Origin: Aureispira sp964445645
GTDB taxonomy: Bacteria; Bacteroidota; Bacteroidia; Chitinophagales; Saprospiraceae
DNA length: 64,000 bases
Assembly (NCBI GenBank): GCA_964445645.1
Contig: CAYULH010000005.1
Location: 1-64,000, forward strand
Direction of reading: 5' to 3'
Below the pieces are notes generated by a model. The model did no database searches and was not told where the DNA came from. It was given only the letters and a program-made list of their open reading frames with translations. The translations under genes and the position numbers were made by a program. This document shows positions 8,448 through 16,752 of the stretch, one piece after another; position 1 is the stretch's first letter; every line of letters starts with the position of its first letter.

Positions 8448-9158
8448 ATGAACATCTTAAAACAAAGCCTAGTGCTTTTTTCATTTTTACTTTTAATTGC
8501 TTGTGGTGGTAATGAACCAGCACCCGATACGGCCAATGAAGCAACCACCACCACCGAAGAATCATCTACCACAGCAGCACCAGAAGTAAAGAAAGAAGAA
8601 CCTGTAGCTGTGGGTTATCAAGTAGGTGATGAAGTAAGCTCGGATTTTAGTTTAAAAAATATAGATGGCGAAATGGTAGCTATGGCCAATTATCCAGATG
8701 CCAAAGGTTATGTAATTGTGTTCACCTGCAACCACTGTCCTTATTCTATTGCTTATGAAGATCGTCTAATTGAATTGGACAAAAAATACAAAGAACTAGG
8801 CTATCCAGTTATTGCCATCAATCCTAATGATCCTGCAATCGTGCCAGAAGATAGCTACGAAAATATGATTACTCGTGCCAAGGAGAAGAACTTCACCTTT
8901 CCTTACTTGTTTGATGAAGGACAAAAGGTATATCCTCAGTATGGAGCGACCAAAACCCCTCATGTGTATGTTGTCAACAAGACCGAAGCAGGCAACAAAA
9001 TTGCTTATGTAGGGGCTATTGATGATAATAAGAACGCCGATGAAGTCACTAAGAATTACTTGGCAGATGCCTTGGATGCCTTAGTAGCAGGAGAACAGCC
9101 CGCAGAACCTTACACCAAAGCCTTTGGTTGTTCGGTCAAAGCCGCTAAGAAAATGTAG
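8448..9158 (+). CDS. Redoxin-domain lipoprotein (AhpC/TSA-like)
   Basis: A lipoprotein signal ends at C19 (LIAC), followed by a T/E/A-rich linker (20-55) and an AhpC/TSA-type thioredoxin fold. The active motif is C94-NH-C97-PYS, with TPHVYVV as the cis-proline loop near residue 177. A CxxC rather than a single peroxidatic cysteine points to a thiol-disulfide or peroxiredoxin-like role in the periplasm. A third cysteine lies close to the C-terminus (FGCSVK). This family is common in Bacteroidota. It closes the co-directional redox run and ends before a convergent gene. Confidence 0.82.
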   Translation: MNILKQSLVLFSFLLLIACGGNEPAPDTANEATTTTEESSTTAAPEVKKEEPVAVGYQVGDEVSSDFSLKNIDGEMVAMANYPDAKGYVIVFTCNHCPYSIAYEDRLIELDKKYKELGYPVIAINPNDPAIVPEDSYENMITRAKEKNFTFPYLFDEGQKVYPQYGATKTPHVYVVNKTEAGNKIAYVGAIDDNKNADEVTKNYLADALDALVAGEQPAEPYTKAFGCSVKAAKKM

Positions 9159-9182
9159 GATTAGCTTATCTATCAAAATAAG

Positions 9183-9216
9183 TATGCCTCTGTCGCCCTA
9201 AAGCAACAGAGGCATA
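9183..9216. terminator. Convergent terminator hairpin
   Basis: An 11-bp perfect stem (9183-9193 with 9206-9216) lies between two convergent genes. The T-rich tail is better on the minus strand (ACTTATTTTG), so it probably serves the large gene at 9242-11512 and acts weakly on the plus strand. Confidence 0.6.
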
Positions 9217-9241
9217 CCTATTACCTATATATAGATTGGTA

Positions 9242-11512
9242 TTACATAGCTTTGTGCAGTTGCTCGTATGCTTGAACCAGCATTTCGGCATCGGCCAATA
9301 GAATATTATTGGTAACAAGAATCTGGAAAAGATCCACTTGTTCAATGTTATTAATATAGCCCTCTAAACGTTGGAGCAAGCCTTTTTGTTTGTCAATCAA
9401 GGCATAAACTTCAGGACTATTGAGGCTAGAACGCTCTAATTTGTTTAGTGAAGTTTTGAAAAGCACAATAGATTCATCTAAGACCTTTTTACACAAATCT
9501 GGTTGAATACCTTTTCTGTAGGCCAAGGCGTATAGGGCTATTCTTTGAGAGAGCATACGTTGGTTGCCGGCAAGTTCAAGCAATGGCACTACCCTTGATT
9601 CTATCGCTCCTTCAACCATTATTTTGGAAACAACCTCTTGACAAGTATTGAGCAATTCGGTATTGTGTTCGATTAGATAGTGAATATCTTCTTCGGACAA
9701 AGAGCCAGACGCACGCTTTTTATAATTTTTCCATTGTACCACAACTTGATTAAGGGCATTTTTTGCACTGTGATTGCTGGTATAAATTTTTAATTCATGG
9801 AGTTGTTTGCTGAATAAATGAATATCCTTTTGGAGTTGTTCTTGGCGGTTATGTACATCTAAATTCATACTAATAGCCAAAGCATCCAAGGCAATGCGTT
9901 GCGACAACATGCGTTGAAGCCCAGCTTTATCAACGGCTTTAATATCAACCAAATTATCAATAATATGCTCATAAAGAGCTGTCACCTCGCTCATTTCTTG
10001 GAGGAGTTGGTTGCTAGATTCCAACAGTTGCGCTTTGGACGCTGTTCCCCCTTGAGAACATAAATCAGCAATAGAAGTCCAACTGATAATAATACCCTGC
10101 AAGCGTTGTCTAATTTCATCTGTAGTATTGCTATTTTGTAATAATACATCTATGTTTTTAGTATACTTTTCAATCGTGTGGTGCAACGCCAAGGCTATCT
10201 CCTCTTTGGTGGGCATCCAGTTAGAAGCCATACAATACAAGACCATGCGTTGAGAAAGCATATTCTGTTGTTCTGCCAAGTCAATCAAGTTGACCAAATT
10301 ATCGCTGTGACTGTGCTGATTATGAAGCATTTTAGAATAAATCTTGAGCATCAAAACAATATTGTGACAAGATTGCAATAGTGGCGTATTTTGCTCAATC
10401 AATGTTTTGGCATTGGCTTGAATCTGTGAGGTATTGCTTACTAATAATTGATATTTTTGCCACAAAACCTCTGTTTGCTCTACAGCCTCTTGGATTTCAG
10501 GGATTGGAGCATACGTTTTTAGATCAGCCAAGGAAGTCGCAAACAAGTGAATAGATTGGTCTAGCTCTGCTCGATGTTTATGGGGTTCAATATCCAAGGC
10601 CAAGGCTACATAAGCTTTGGTTATCTTTTGGCACAGCATACGTTGTTGTCCTGCTTTGCTCAAGGCATTGTTGAGCATTAGCGAAGCAATATCGGTATCA
10701 ATCAATGCTTCGTACTTATTGGCAATAGTTTCCATTTCTGAAAACATAAATTCAGTGACAGAGGACATTTCTTCAATGTCTTGTTTAGAAACAGTGCCTA
10801 GATTTTTACAGGCATCTGCTACTTTCTTCCACGTATCTAGCAGGCAAATCAATTTGAAGTCAATCTCTGCTGTATTTTCCAATGCGCCCATCAATTCGTG
10901 CAGGGTATTGTTATAAAGCGTTGTTGTTTTTTGGAGTGCTGTTGGAATGTTGGAGGGCTGTATGTGCAGGTGGTAGGCCAAGTAATAGGTCATAATTTGC
11001 TGGGAGAGCATACGCTGTCTTTCGGCAATATTGGTCAAGTGTGCCAAGCTGCTATAAGAATTGTGGTAAGTAAAATGTAGCCCAACTTTTTGCGCCTTCT
11101 TTTCTAGGGATTCAACCACTGTATTACAAGCGGCTAATACCATGTTGTTCTGACTCAAAACCAAATGTGCTTCGGACAACACAGGAGCTTTGGCCAACAG
11201 TTTTTTGTAAACAACCCATTCTTGTTCTACCTGTTTAATTTCTTGCAAAATTTTGGGCGTGACAAACGACAGTTTTTTGATGTCGATAAAGTTGTTCTCA
11301 AATGTTTTTAAATCTTCTTCCATTTGATTGAGATGCGTCTGCATGTCTGTTCTGGTAAGAATAGCTAAGTAAGACTTGGCTAGTCGCTGGCTGAGTGTTC
11401 GTTGAGAACCAGCCTGATAAATCGCTTTACCAAGAGGTAATTGTTCCTGAAAGTCATTGCCATATACCAAGTTGGTCATCAAAAGCAAAAGCAATAAAAA
11501 TCTTGTTTTCAT
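9242..11512 (-). CDS. Exported protein with three tandem PilJ/NarX-like sensor modules
   Basis: The ATG at 11512 gives a clean signal peptide (MKTRFLLLLLLMTNLVYG). An upstream start at 11560 would bury it. The mature protein is all helical and contains six copies of a motif close to AGxQRMLSQR, at about residues 34, 163, 287, 413, 530 and 648. This matches the N-terminal sensing domain of PilJ and NarX-type receptors (PF13675-like). Copies 1, 3 and 5 share one sub-type (KAG start, ending N..LL..C..VV) and copies 2, 4 and 6 another (AE/ELAG start, ending Y..I/L). The protein is therefore three A-B modules of about 250 residues. There is no transmembrane, HAMP, kinase or MCP domain. Function is unknown; ligand binding in the periplasm is an inference. 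Confidence 0.8.
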   Translation of the reverse strand: MKTRFLLLLLLMTNLVYGNDFQEQLPLGKAIYQAGSQRTLSQRLAKSYLAILTRTDMQTHLNQMEEDLKTFENNFIDIKKLSFVTPKILQEIKQVEQEWVVYKKLLAKAPVLSEAHLVLSQNNMVLAACNTVVESLEKKAQKVGLHFTYHNSYSSLAHLTNIAERQRMLSQQIMTYYLAYHLHIQPSNIPTALQKTTTLYNNTLHELMGALENTAEIDFKLICLLDTWKKVADACKNLGTVSKQDIEEMSSVTEFMFSEMETIANKYEALIDTDIASLMLNNALSKAGQQRMLCQKITKAYVALALDIEPHKHRAELDQSIHLFATSLADLKTYAPIPEIQEAVEQTEVLWQKYQLLVSNTSQIQANAKTLIEQNTPLLQSCHNIVLMLKIYSKMLHNQHSHSDNLVNLIDLAEQQNMLSQRMVLYCMASNWMPTKEEIALALHHTIEKYTKNIDVLLQNSNTTDEIRQRLQGIIISWTSIADLCSQGGTASKAQLLESSNQLLQEMSEVTALYEHIIDNLVDIKAVDKAGLQRMLSQRIALDALAISMNLDVHNRQEQLQKDIHLFSKQLHELKIYTSNHSAKNALNQVVVQWKNYKKRASGSLSEEDIHYLIEHNTELLNTCQEVVSKIMVEGAIESRVVPLLELAGNQRMLSQRIALYALAYRKGIQPDLCKKVLDESIVLFKTSLNKLERSSLNSPEVYALIDKQKGLLQRLEGYINNIEQVDLFQILVTNNILLADAEMLVQAYEQLHKAM

Positions 11513-11655
11513 AAGAAATATTTTTTCTAGTCGAGCCAATACGCTACAGAAGGGGAGCAATAAGCTTTTTGTGTTTTTATATTATTAAGTAAAAGTGAAT
11601 GGTTATTTCTGTAAGTTGTAATAAACTGATAGTAAGTTTTTTTGATTTCGGCACA

Positions 11656-11714
11656 AATTAAGGACAATTTTATCTTTTTTGCAAAACAATTAAGGACAAT
11701 TTTATCTTTTTTTT
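11656..11714. repeat. Two-copy 25-nt direct repeat
   Basis: The 25-nt unit AATTAAGGACAATTTTATCT plus a T run occurs at 11656-11680 and again from 11688, a 32-nt period. It lies just past the proS terminator and upstream of the PilJ-like gene. It looks like a recent local duplication. Confidence 0.7.
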
Positions 11715-11723
11715 AAAAAAAAC

Positions 11724-11762
11724 ATAAAAAAAGCTTCTTCCCAAAAGAATAAGGAAGAAGCT
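11724..11762 (-). terminator. proS terminator
   Basis: A 10-bp perfect stem (11732-11741 with 11753-11762) is followed on the minus strand by a run of T (complement of 11726-11731), 27 nt past the proS stop. Confidence 0.8.
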
Positions 11763-11788
11763 CTAGCCAATAAGTCGATGTTGTATTT

Positions 11789-13261
11789 CTAGTAAGCCCT
11801 AGCAAACAAAATTCGTTGTTTAGAAGGCTTGCCAGTCAAGATACACTTGCCTTCGCCATCAGATCCCTCTAGTGGTTCTAAAGGAATGCAACGAGTAGTG
11901 GCTTTGGTTAGTTCTTTGATTTTCAATTCAGTTTCGGTGGTGCCATCCCAGTGGGCATAGACGAAGCCACCTTTTTGGACGGCTGCTTCAAACTCCTCCC
12001 AAGTATTAACAACGGTAGTGCTGGCATCACGATATTTCTTGGCTCGGTCAAACAAATTTTGCTGAATTTCCTCCAGCAGTTGTTCTACATGCTCGGCTAT
12101 TCCATCTAAGGCAACACTTGCTTTTTCCTTGGTATCACGGCGCGCCACTTCTACCACATTGTTCTGCAAGTCGCGTTTGCCCAAGGCCAAACGAACAGGC
12201 ACGCCCTCCATTTCGTATTGTGCAAACTTAAAACCGGGGCGTTTCTTTTTGTCTGTATCGTATTTGACACTGATACCCTTGGCACGCAAGGCAGCCATAA
12301 TTTCGGCTACTTTGGCATCAATTTCCTCGTTGGGTTTAGGCACAGGCACAATCACCACCTGAATAGGCGCCAATCGAGGCGGCAGCACTAGCCCTTCATT
12401 ATCAGAATGCACCATAATTAAAGCACCCATCAAGCGAGTGGATACGCCCCACGAAGTGGCCCATACATACTCCTCTTTGTTGTTTTCATTTAAGAATTTG
12501 ACATCAAATGCCTTGGCAAAATTCTGACCCAAAAAGTGAGAAGTGCCTGCTTGCAATGCCTTGCCGTCTTGCATCAATGCTTCGATAGTGTAGGTATCTT
12601 CTGCCCCAGCAAAACGTTCATGAGGGGTCTTAGCACCCTTGTATAATGGAATAGCCATCATTTCTTCTACAAAACTGCTGTACACATCCAGCATTTGTCG
12701 GGCTTCTTGCACAGCCTCTTGCTCCGAAGCATGAGCCGTGTGCCCCTCCTGCCACAAAAACTCGGCAGTACGCAAAAAAGGACGGGTACGCAATTCCCAA
12801 CGCAATACATTGGCCCATTGATTAATGAGCAAAGGCAAATCTCTGTAGGAGTGAATCCAGTCCTTGTAGGTATCCCAAATAATAGTTTCGGAAGTGGGGC
12901 GAATAATCAATTCTTCCTCCAGCTTGGCATCAGGGTCTACTACTACACCATCTCCATCAGGGCTGTTCATCAAACGGTGGTGGGTCACGACGGCACATTC
13001 CTTGGCAAAACCCTCTACGTGATCGGCCTCACGACTTAGAAAGCTTTTGGGGATGAGCAACGGAAAATAAGCATTAACGTGACCTGTTTCTTTAAAGCGA
13101 CGATCCAAGTCGCCTTTAATCTTTTCCCAGATAGCAAAGCCATAGGGTTTGATAACCATACAACCGCGTACCTTAGAGTTACTTGCCAAACCTGCTTTGT
13201 TGACAATGTCTAGGTACCACTGAGAATAATCATTTTCTTGTGCTGTGATTTCCTTTGCCAT
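11789..13261 (-). CDS. proS: Prolyl-tRNA synthetase (archaeal/eukaryotic type)
   Basis: This enzyme charges tRNA-Pro with proline in the cytosol. The class II motifs are present: the RPTSETI motif at about 122-127 and RTAEFLWQEGHTAH at about 164-177. There is no inserted editing domain between motifs 2 and 3, and the C-terminus ends in the conserved aromatic tail (FARAY). That identifies the shorter ProS type 3 found in Bacteroidota. The ATG at 13261 (MAKEITAQ) gives 490 residues. A longer frame up to 13330 only adds a spurious hydrophobic stretch. Confidence 0.95.
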   Translation of the reverse strand: MAKEITAQENDYSQWYLDIVNKAGLASNSKVRGCMVIKPYGFAIWEKIKGDLDRRFKETGHVNAYFPLLIPKSFLSREADHVEGFAKECAVVTHHRLMNSPDGDGVVVDPDAKLEEELIIRPTSETIIWDTYKDWIHSYRDLPLLINQWANVLRWELRTRPFLRTAEFLWQEGHTAHASEQEAVQEARQMLDVYSSFVEEMMAIPLYKGAKTPHERFAGAEDTYTIEALMQDGKALQAGTSHFLGQNFAKAFDVKFLNENNKEEYVWATSWGVSTRLMGALIMVHSDNEGLVLPPRLAPIQVVIVPVPKPNEEIDAKVAEIMAALRAKGISVKYDTDKKKRPGFKFAQYEMEGVPVRLALGKRDLQNNVVEVARRDTKEKASVALDGIAEHVEQLLEEIQQNLFDRAKKYRDASTTVVNTWEEFEAAVQKGGFVYAHWDGTTETELKIKELTKATTRCIPLEPLEGSDGEGKCILTGKPSKQRILFARAY

Positions 13262-13761
13262 TATTAGTGGTATATTTTTTGATAATTTAAGAAGTAAGAA
13301 AAGCAGTCCAAAAAAGCCCAAATGAGCCATCCAACGCTTTTATAAAGGTGTTAAAGTCTGCAATTTATAACGCTCCTAGGAACATGTTGTGCTTCAAAAG
13401 TGTTAACTATGTGTACAGGAGGAATACAAATTCTAACAAATGTAGAATTTTAAGTCAATAATAACAAGAGCAAAAATACAAAGCTTTTGATTTCATTTCT
13501 TATTTGACCGTACTTTGTTGGAAATCGTATCTAATTGATTATCAAACCATTATAGAAAAGAAGAAAAGTGGTAAAATATTGATAATCAATTAAATACAGG
13601 ATGTTTTTTTACAAAAAGTAAAAAACCGAACTTGTGAGCTCATAAGCGTAGCGCACTAATCCACAAAGTACTTATTAAAAATGCTTTAAAGCATGAATAA
13701 TGCCCGAATCACACAAAGAGTTCCTCCAATTTCACTTTTGTTCACAGTAAAATCCACTAAT
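13262..13761. other. Gene-free divergent region proS / W-rich protein
   Basis: This 500-nt stretch separates two divergent genes. It contains the structured repeat element at 13511-13670. A minus-strand TATTTTTG (13478-13471) resembles a Bacteroidota -7 box for proS, but I see no TTG at the right distance. No protein-coding gene is convincing here. Confidence 0.5.
13511..13670 (+). repeat. Structured intergenic element, copy 1
   Basis: The 160-nt element opens with TACTTTGTTGGA and closes with TCCACAAAGTA, which pair as an outer stem with one bulge. Inside, arms of 19 nt (13527-13545 and 13579-13597) pair with one mismatch. The right part shares AAAAAACCGAAC, GTGAGCTCA and CTAATCCAC with copy 2 at 39448-39667. 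It sits 91 nt upstream of the start of a secreted-protein gene, in the same orientation as copy 2 relative to its downstream gene. No ORF lies inside. It could be a non-autonomous mobile element or a structured leader RNA. Confidence 0.75.
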
Positions 13762-14973
13762 ATGACTAAGCAATTTTATACGCTATTTGTGACCGCAGTT
13801 GTTTGTTTGCTGACGCAAATGGCCATAGCACAGAATAGCAATATTCAATATGATGATTTATATTTTGATGGCGTAGAAGAAGCCCCCTCTTACACGGCTG
13901 CCGATAATCAGGCCCCCGAAGCCATGAATACACCAAATGAGGTGTATGAGGATGAAATTTCTACCACAGAGTCCATTCAACAAAACACACGTTCTTACGA
14001 GCAATACGCCCAGCAAAATGGCAATGCTGATCCTTATGATTATCAATATGCTTCTCGCATTCGCCGTTTTCACAATCCTGCCCCCGGTTTTTCTTATTAC
14101 AGCAATTATTATGTAGATAATTATTGGTATGATCCCTATGCCGCACAGTTTTATGGCACGAGTATCTATATTGGCCCATCTATAGGCTGGAACAGATGGA
14201 GTCGTTGGAACCGTTGGGATCGCTGGAATAGATGGAACCGTTGGAATCGTTGGAACGACCCTTGGGGCTGGAATCGTTGGAACAATCCATATTGTGGCTT
14301 CAACAATGGCTGGGGCTGGAACAACAACTTCAACAATGGTTGGGGCTGGAACAATGGCTGGAACAATGGTTTCAATTATGTTGCCTCAACACCCAATGCA
14401 GCCAACTTTACAACAACTAATAGCATTCGTGGTGTACGTGGTACCAGCACAAGCCGTGTGAATGGACAGCATGTAGCCAGCAGCCCTAGAGGCCGTAGCA
14501 ATACATCAAATGTAGGCAATGTACGTACCAACCGAGGCAATGGAAGAAGCACTACCACGACGACACGCAATGGATACAATAATACACGTGTAACCACTAA
14601 TGGCAATCGTACCACTATTGTAAGAGAACGCAATGACAATCCTCGTCGTTCTTACGATAATTCTAATACAACCAATACTCGTAGCAATTCTAGCCAAGGG
14701 ACATACACGCCTAATACACGTAGCAATTCCAATAGAGGTGCTTACACACCGAATACACGCAGCAATTCTAGTCGAGGCTCTTATACTCCAAGTCGCAGCA
14801 ATTCAAATACACGTTCTTCTACACCTAGTACACGCAGCAATTCTAGTCGTAGCACTTATACTCCAAGTAGCAGCAGTTCTAATAGAAGCTCCTACACACC
14901 CAGCCGCAGTAGTTCTAGCTCAAGAAGCCGCTCTACAGATAATACCAGCAGCTCTAGAAGAGGACGTAGATAA
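13762..14973 (+). CDS. Secreted low-complexity W/N/R- and S/T/R-rich protein
   Basis: Starting at the ATG at 13762, a signal peptide (ending MAIAQ) precedes an acidic region (25-90). A Y/W-rich stretch is followed by a block of repeated WNRW/GWNN units (14185-14370), and the C-terminal half repeats NTRSNSS and YTP-like units, ending in RGRR. The final 150 residues are very basic and serine-rich. I know no enzyme of this kind; a cell-surface or cell-wall role is an inference. The gene lies between proS and an OmpP1/FadL gene, an arrangement I associate with other Bacteroidota. A start at 13693 would put extra residues before the signal. Confidence 0.7.
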   Translation: MTKQFYTLFVTAVVCLLTQMAIAQNSNIQYDDLYFDGVEEAPSYTAADNQAPEAMNTPNEVYEDEISTTESIQQNTRSYEQYAQQNGNADPYDYQYASRIRRFHNPAPGFSYYSNYYVDNYWYDPYAAQFYGTSIYIGPSIGWNRWSRWNRWDRWNRWNRWNRWNDPWGWNRWNNPYCGFNNGWGWNNNFNNGWGWNNGWNNGFNYVASTPNAANFTTTNSIRGVRGTSTSRVNGQHVASSPRGRSNTSNVGNVRTNRGNGRSTTTTTRNGYNNTRVTTNGNRTTIVRERNDNPRRSYDNSNTTNTRSNSSQGTYTPNTRSNSNRGAYTPNTRSNSSRGSYTPSRSNSNTRSSTPSTRSNSSRSTYTPSSSSSNRSSYTPSRSSSSSRSRSTDNTSSSRRGRR

Positions 14974-15023
14974 ATTATTATTGTTGGAACAAAAGTAATA
15001 AGCTGACATTTATTATAAGACAG

Positions 15024-15055
15024 CCGTAGGACAGTTAACTGTTCTGCGGTTTTTT
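15024..15055 (+). terminator. Intrinsic terminator of the W-rich protein gene
   Basis: An 11-bp stem with G-T pairs (15024-15034 with 15039-15049) and a TTAA loop is followed by six T, 50 nt after the stop. Confidence 0.8.
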
Positions 15056-15185
15056 GTTGAATAAAAAATGTATTCGTTCGTCGAAACCTGAAGGACGTAT
15101 ATCTTGAAAAGCAAAAATTGGAATACTTTTTTCTGTATTTGTAGCAACAATAATAGGCTAGTTAAGCCACTAAAATCAACAATTT

Positions 15186-16676
15186 ATGAGAATGTTTTTT
15201 CTGTTTTTTATTCTTTCCTTGGCTGCTCTCCCTTATTTACAAGCACAGGAGGTTTCGGATGCATTATTGTTTAGTGAAACCCAGCCCACTATTACAGCAC
15301 GCTCTATGGGCGTGGGCAATGCCTTGGGGGCATTGGGTGGAGATTTGTCTACCTCAAGTAGAAATCCAGCTGGATTGGCGATTTACAGAAGGGCAGAGTT
15401 CTCTTTTTCGGTTGGAAGTTTTGGAGAGGCTAATCGAACCGATTTTTTTGGTAATAGTGAACGTACGCGCCAGAGTCGGGTGGCTTTTGGGAGCGTGGGA
15501 TTGTTGATTCCAACCCGTATTCGTAGAGATAGTGACTGGAAGATGGTGAATTTTGGAATGACTTTTAATCGTTTGGCGAATTTTGATCGCAGTTTTTCTT
15601 ATAGTGGCACTACTACAGGCTCTCGTGTACAAGCTATTGCTGACCAAGCCCAAGGCTTATCGGACATCAATTCTGATCCTTATCAGGCGGGGCCAGCTTA
15701 TCAAGCTTATTTGATTGATGATTTGGGTGGTGGCACTTACACGGCCAATGGTGGGGCGGAAGATCCCAATTCCTTGGTGGATAAGAGCGAGACATTTACC
15801 CGTTCGGGTGGAATCAATGAGCTGGGCATTAATCTCGGAGGCAATTACAACAACAAATTGTATATCGCAGCTAGTTTAGGGGTCAATTTCTTGAATTTTA
15901 GAGAAGATCGCCTTTATTCTGAATACACGCCAGATTTGGAATACATCAGCATGGATTTGTCAGAGACTAGAAGCGTAGAGGGTACAGGAATCAATCTCAA
16001 GCTAGGAATGATTTATCGCATCAACAAAATTTTTAGAGTGGGAGCGGCAGTGCATACGCCCACAGCTTATCGCTTAACGGATAGTTATAATACAGGAATG
16101 AATGCTGCTATTATTTATAATGATACCCTTATAGAAAGTACTTTTGCCATGGAAGACCAAGACCCGAATGTGTTGCAACACAATATGTCTACGCCTTGGG
16201 TTTTTATGTTGAGTGGTGGTGCTGTTATTGCAAAACGTGGGTTTATTGGGGTGGATATAGAATACTTGGATTTTGGAACAGCTTCTTTTTCTTTATTAGA
16301 AAACGAAAGAACTCCTGCCAATAATCAGTTTATTAATAATGTTAATAATAATGTAGAAGATAGCTATAAAGGTGTATTTAGAGCACGTGTAGGCGGAGAG
16401 TTTGCCTTTGGCTTGGCACGTTTCCGTTTGGGCTATCAATTCCAAAGCTCCCCTTATGAGGTGGCTGTACCCGGTGTTTCTGATTTTCGCCATGATATTA
16501 GTGGCGGCTTAGGGGTACGTTGGAAACATTTTTATTTGGATGTGGCGTATCAACATACCTTGCGTCAATATGAATATAGCCCCTATGCCACCGACATCAA
16601 TTTGCAACGCATAACAGGCAACATTACCAACAGCCAAATTATGTTTACCTTGGGAATTTTGATGTTTAGAGATTAG
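15186..16676 (+). CDS. OmpP1/FadL-family outer-membrane transporter
   Basis: The 496-residue protein has a signal peptide (ending LQAQ) and a FadL-like N-terminal hatch with the SMGVGNALGALGGDLS...NPAGLA signature (about 40-65). Alternating beta strands follow, ending in an aromatic-rich strand (GILMFRD). FadL proteins pass hydrophobic compounds such as fatty acids across the outer membrane. The gene stands between its own upstream terminator and a hairpin at 16687-16735. The start could equally be the ATG two codons later. The substrate cannot be read from the sequence. Confidence 0.87.
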   Translation: MRMFFLFFILSLAALPYLQAQEVSDALLFSETQPTITARSMGVGNALGALGGDLSTSSRNPAGLAIYRRAEFSFSVGSFGEANRTDFFGNSERTRQSRVAFGSVGLLIPTRIRRDSDWKMVNFGMTFNRLANFDRSFSYSGTTTGSRVQAIADQAQGLSDINSDPYQAGPAYQAYLIDDLGGGTYTANGGAEDPNSLVDKSETFTRSGGINELGINLGGNYNNKLYIAASLGVNFLNFREDRLYSEYTPDLEYISMDLSETRSVEGTGINLKLGMIYRINKIFRVGAAVHTPTAYRLTDSYNTGMNAAIIYNDTLIESTFAMEDQDPNVLQHNMSTPWVFMLSGGAVIAKRGFIGVDIEYLDFGTASFSLLENERTPANNQFINNVNNNVEDSYKGVFRARVGGEFAFGLARFRLGYQFQSSPYEVAVPGVSDFRHDISGGLGVRWKHFYLDVAYQHTLRQYEYSPYATDINLQRITGNITNSQIMFTLGILMFRD

Positions 16677-16686
16677 AGCCATTTGC

Positions 16687-16735
16687 TTTGCTATAATGGA
16701 TAATCATCTCTAAGATGATAATCCACTATAGCAAA
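16687..16735. terminator. Long hairpin after the FadL-like gene
   Basis: Arms of 22 nt (16687-16708 with 16714-16735) pair at 20 positions around a 5-nt loop. No T tract follows, so it may be a transcript-stabilising 3' end rather than a classical terminator. Confidence 0.5.
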
Positions 16736-16752
16736 AATGAACCCGACTACTT

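Noticed and set aside
14640..14950. Regular repeats that could be read as a CRISPR-like or minisatellite array
   Set aside because: The repeats are in-frame codon repeats for NTRSNSS and YTP units of a secreted protein, vary in length and have no constant repeat with unique spacers.
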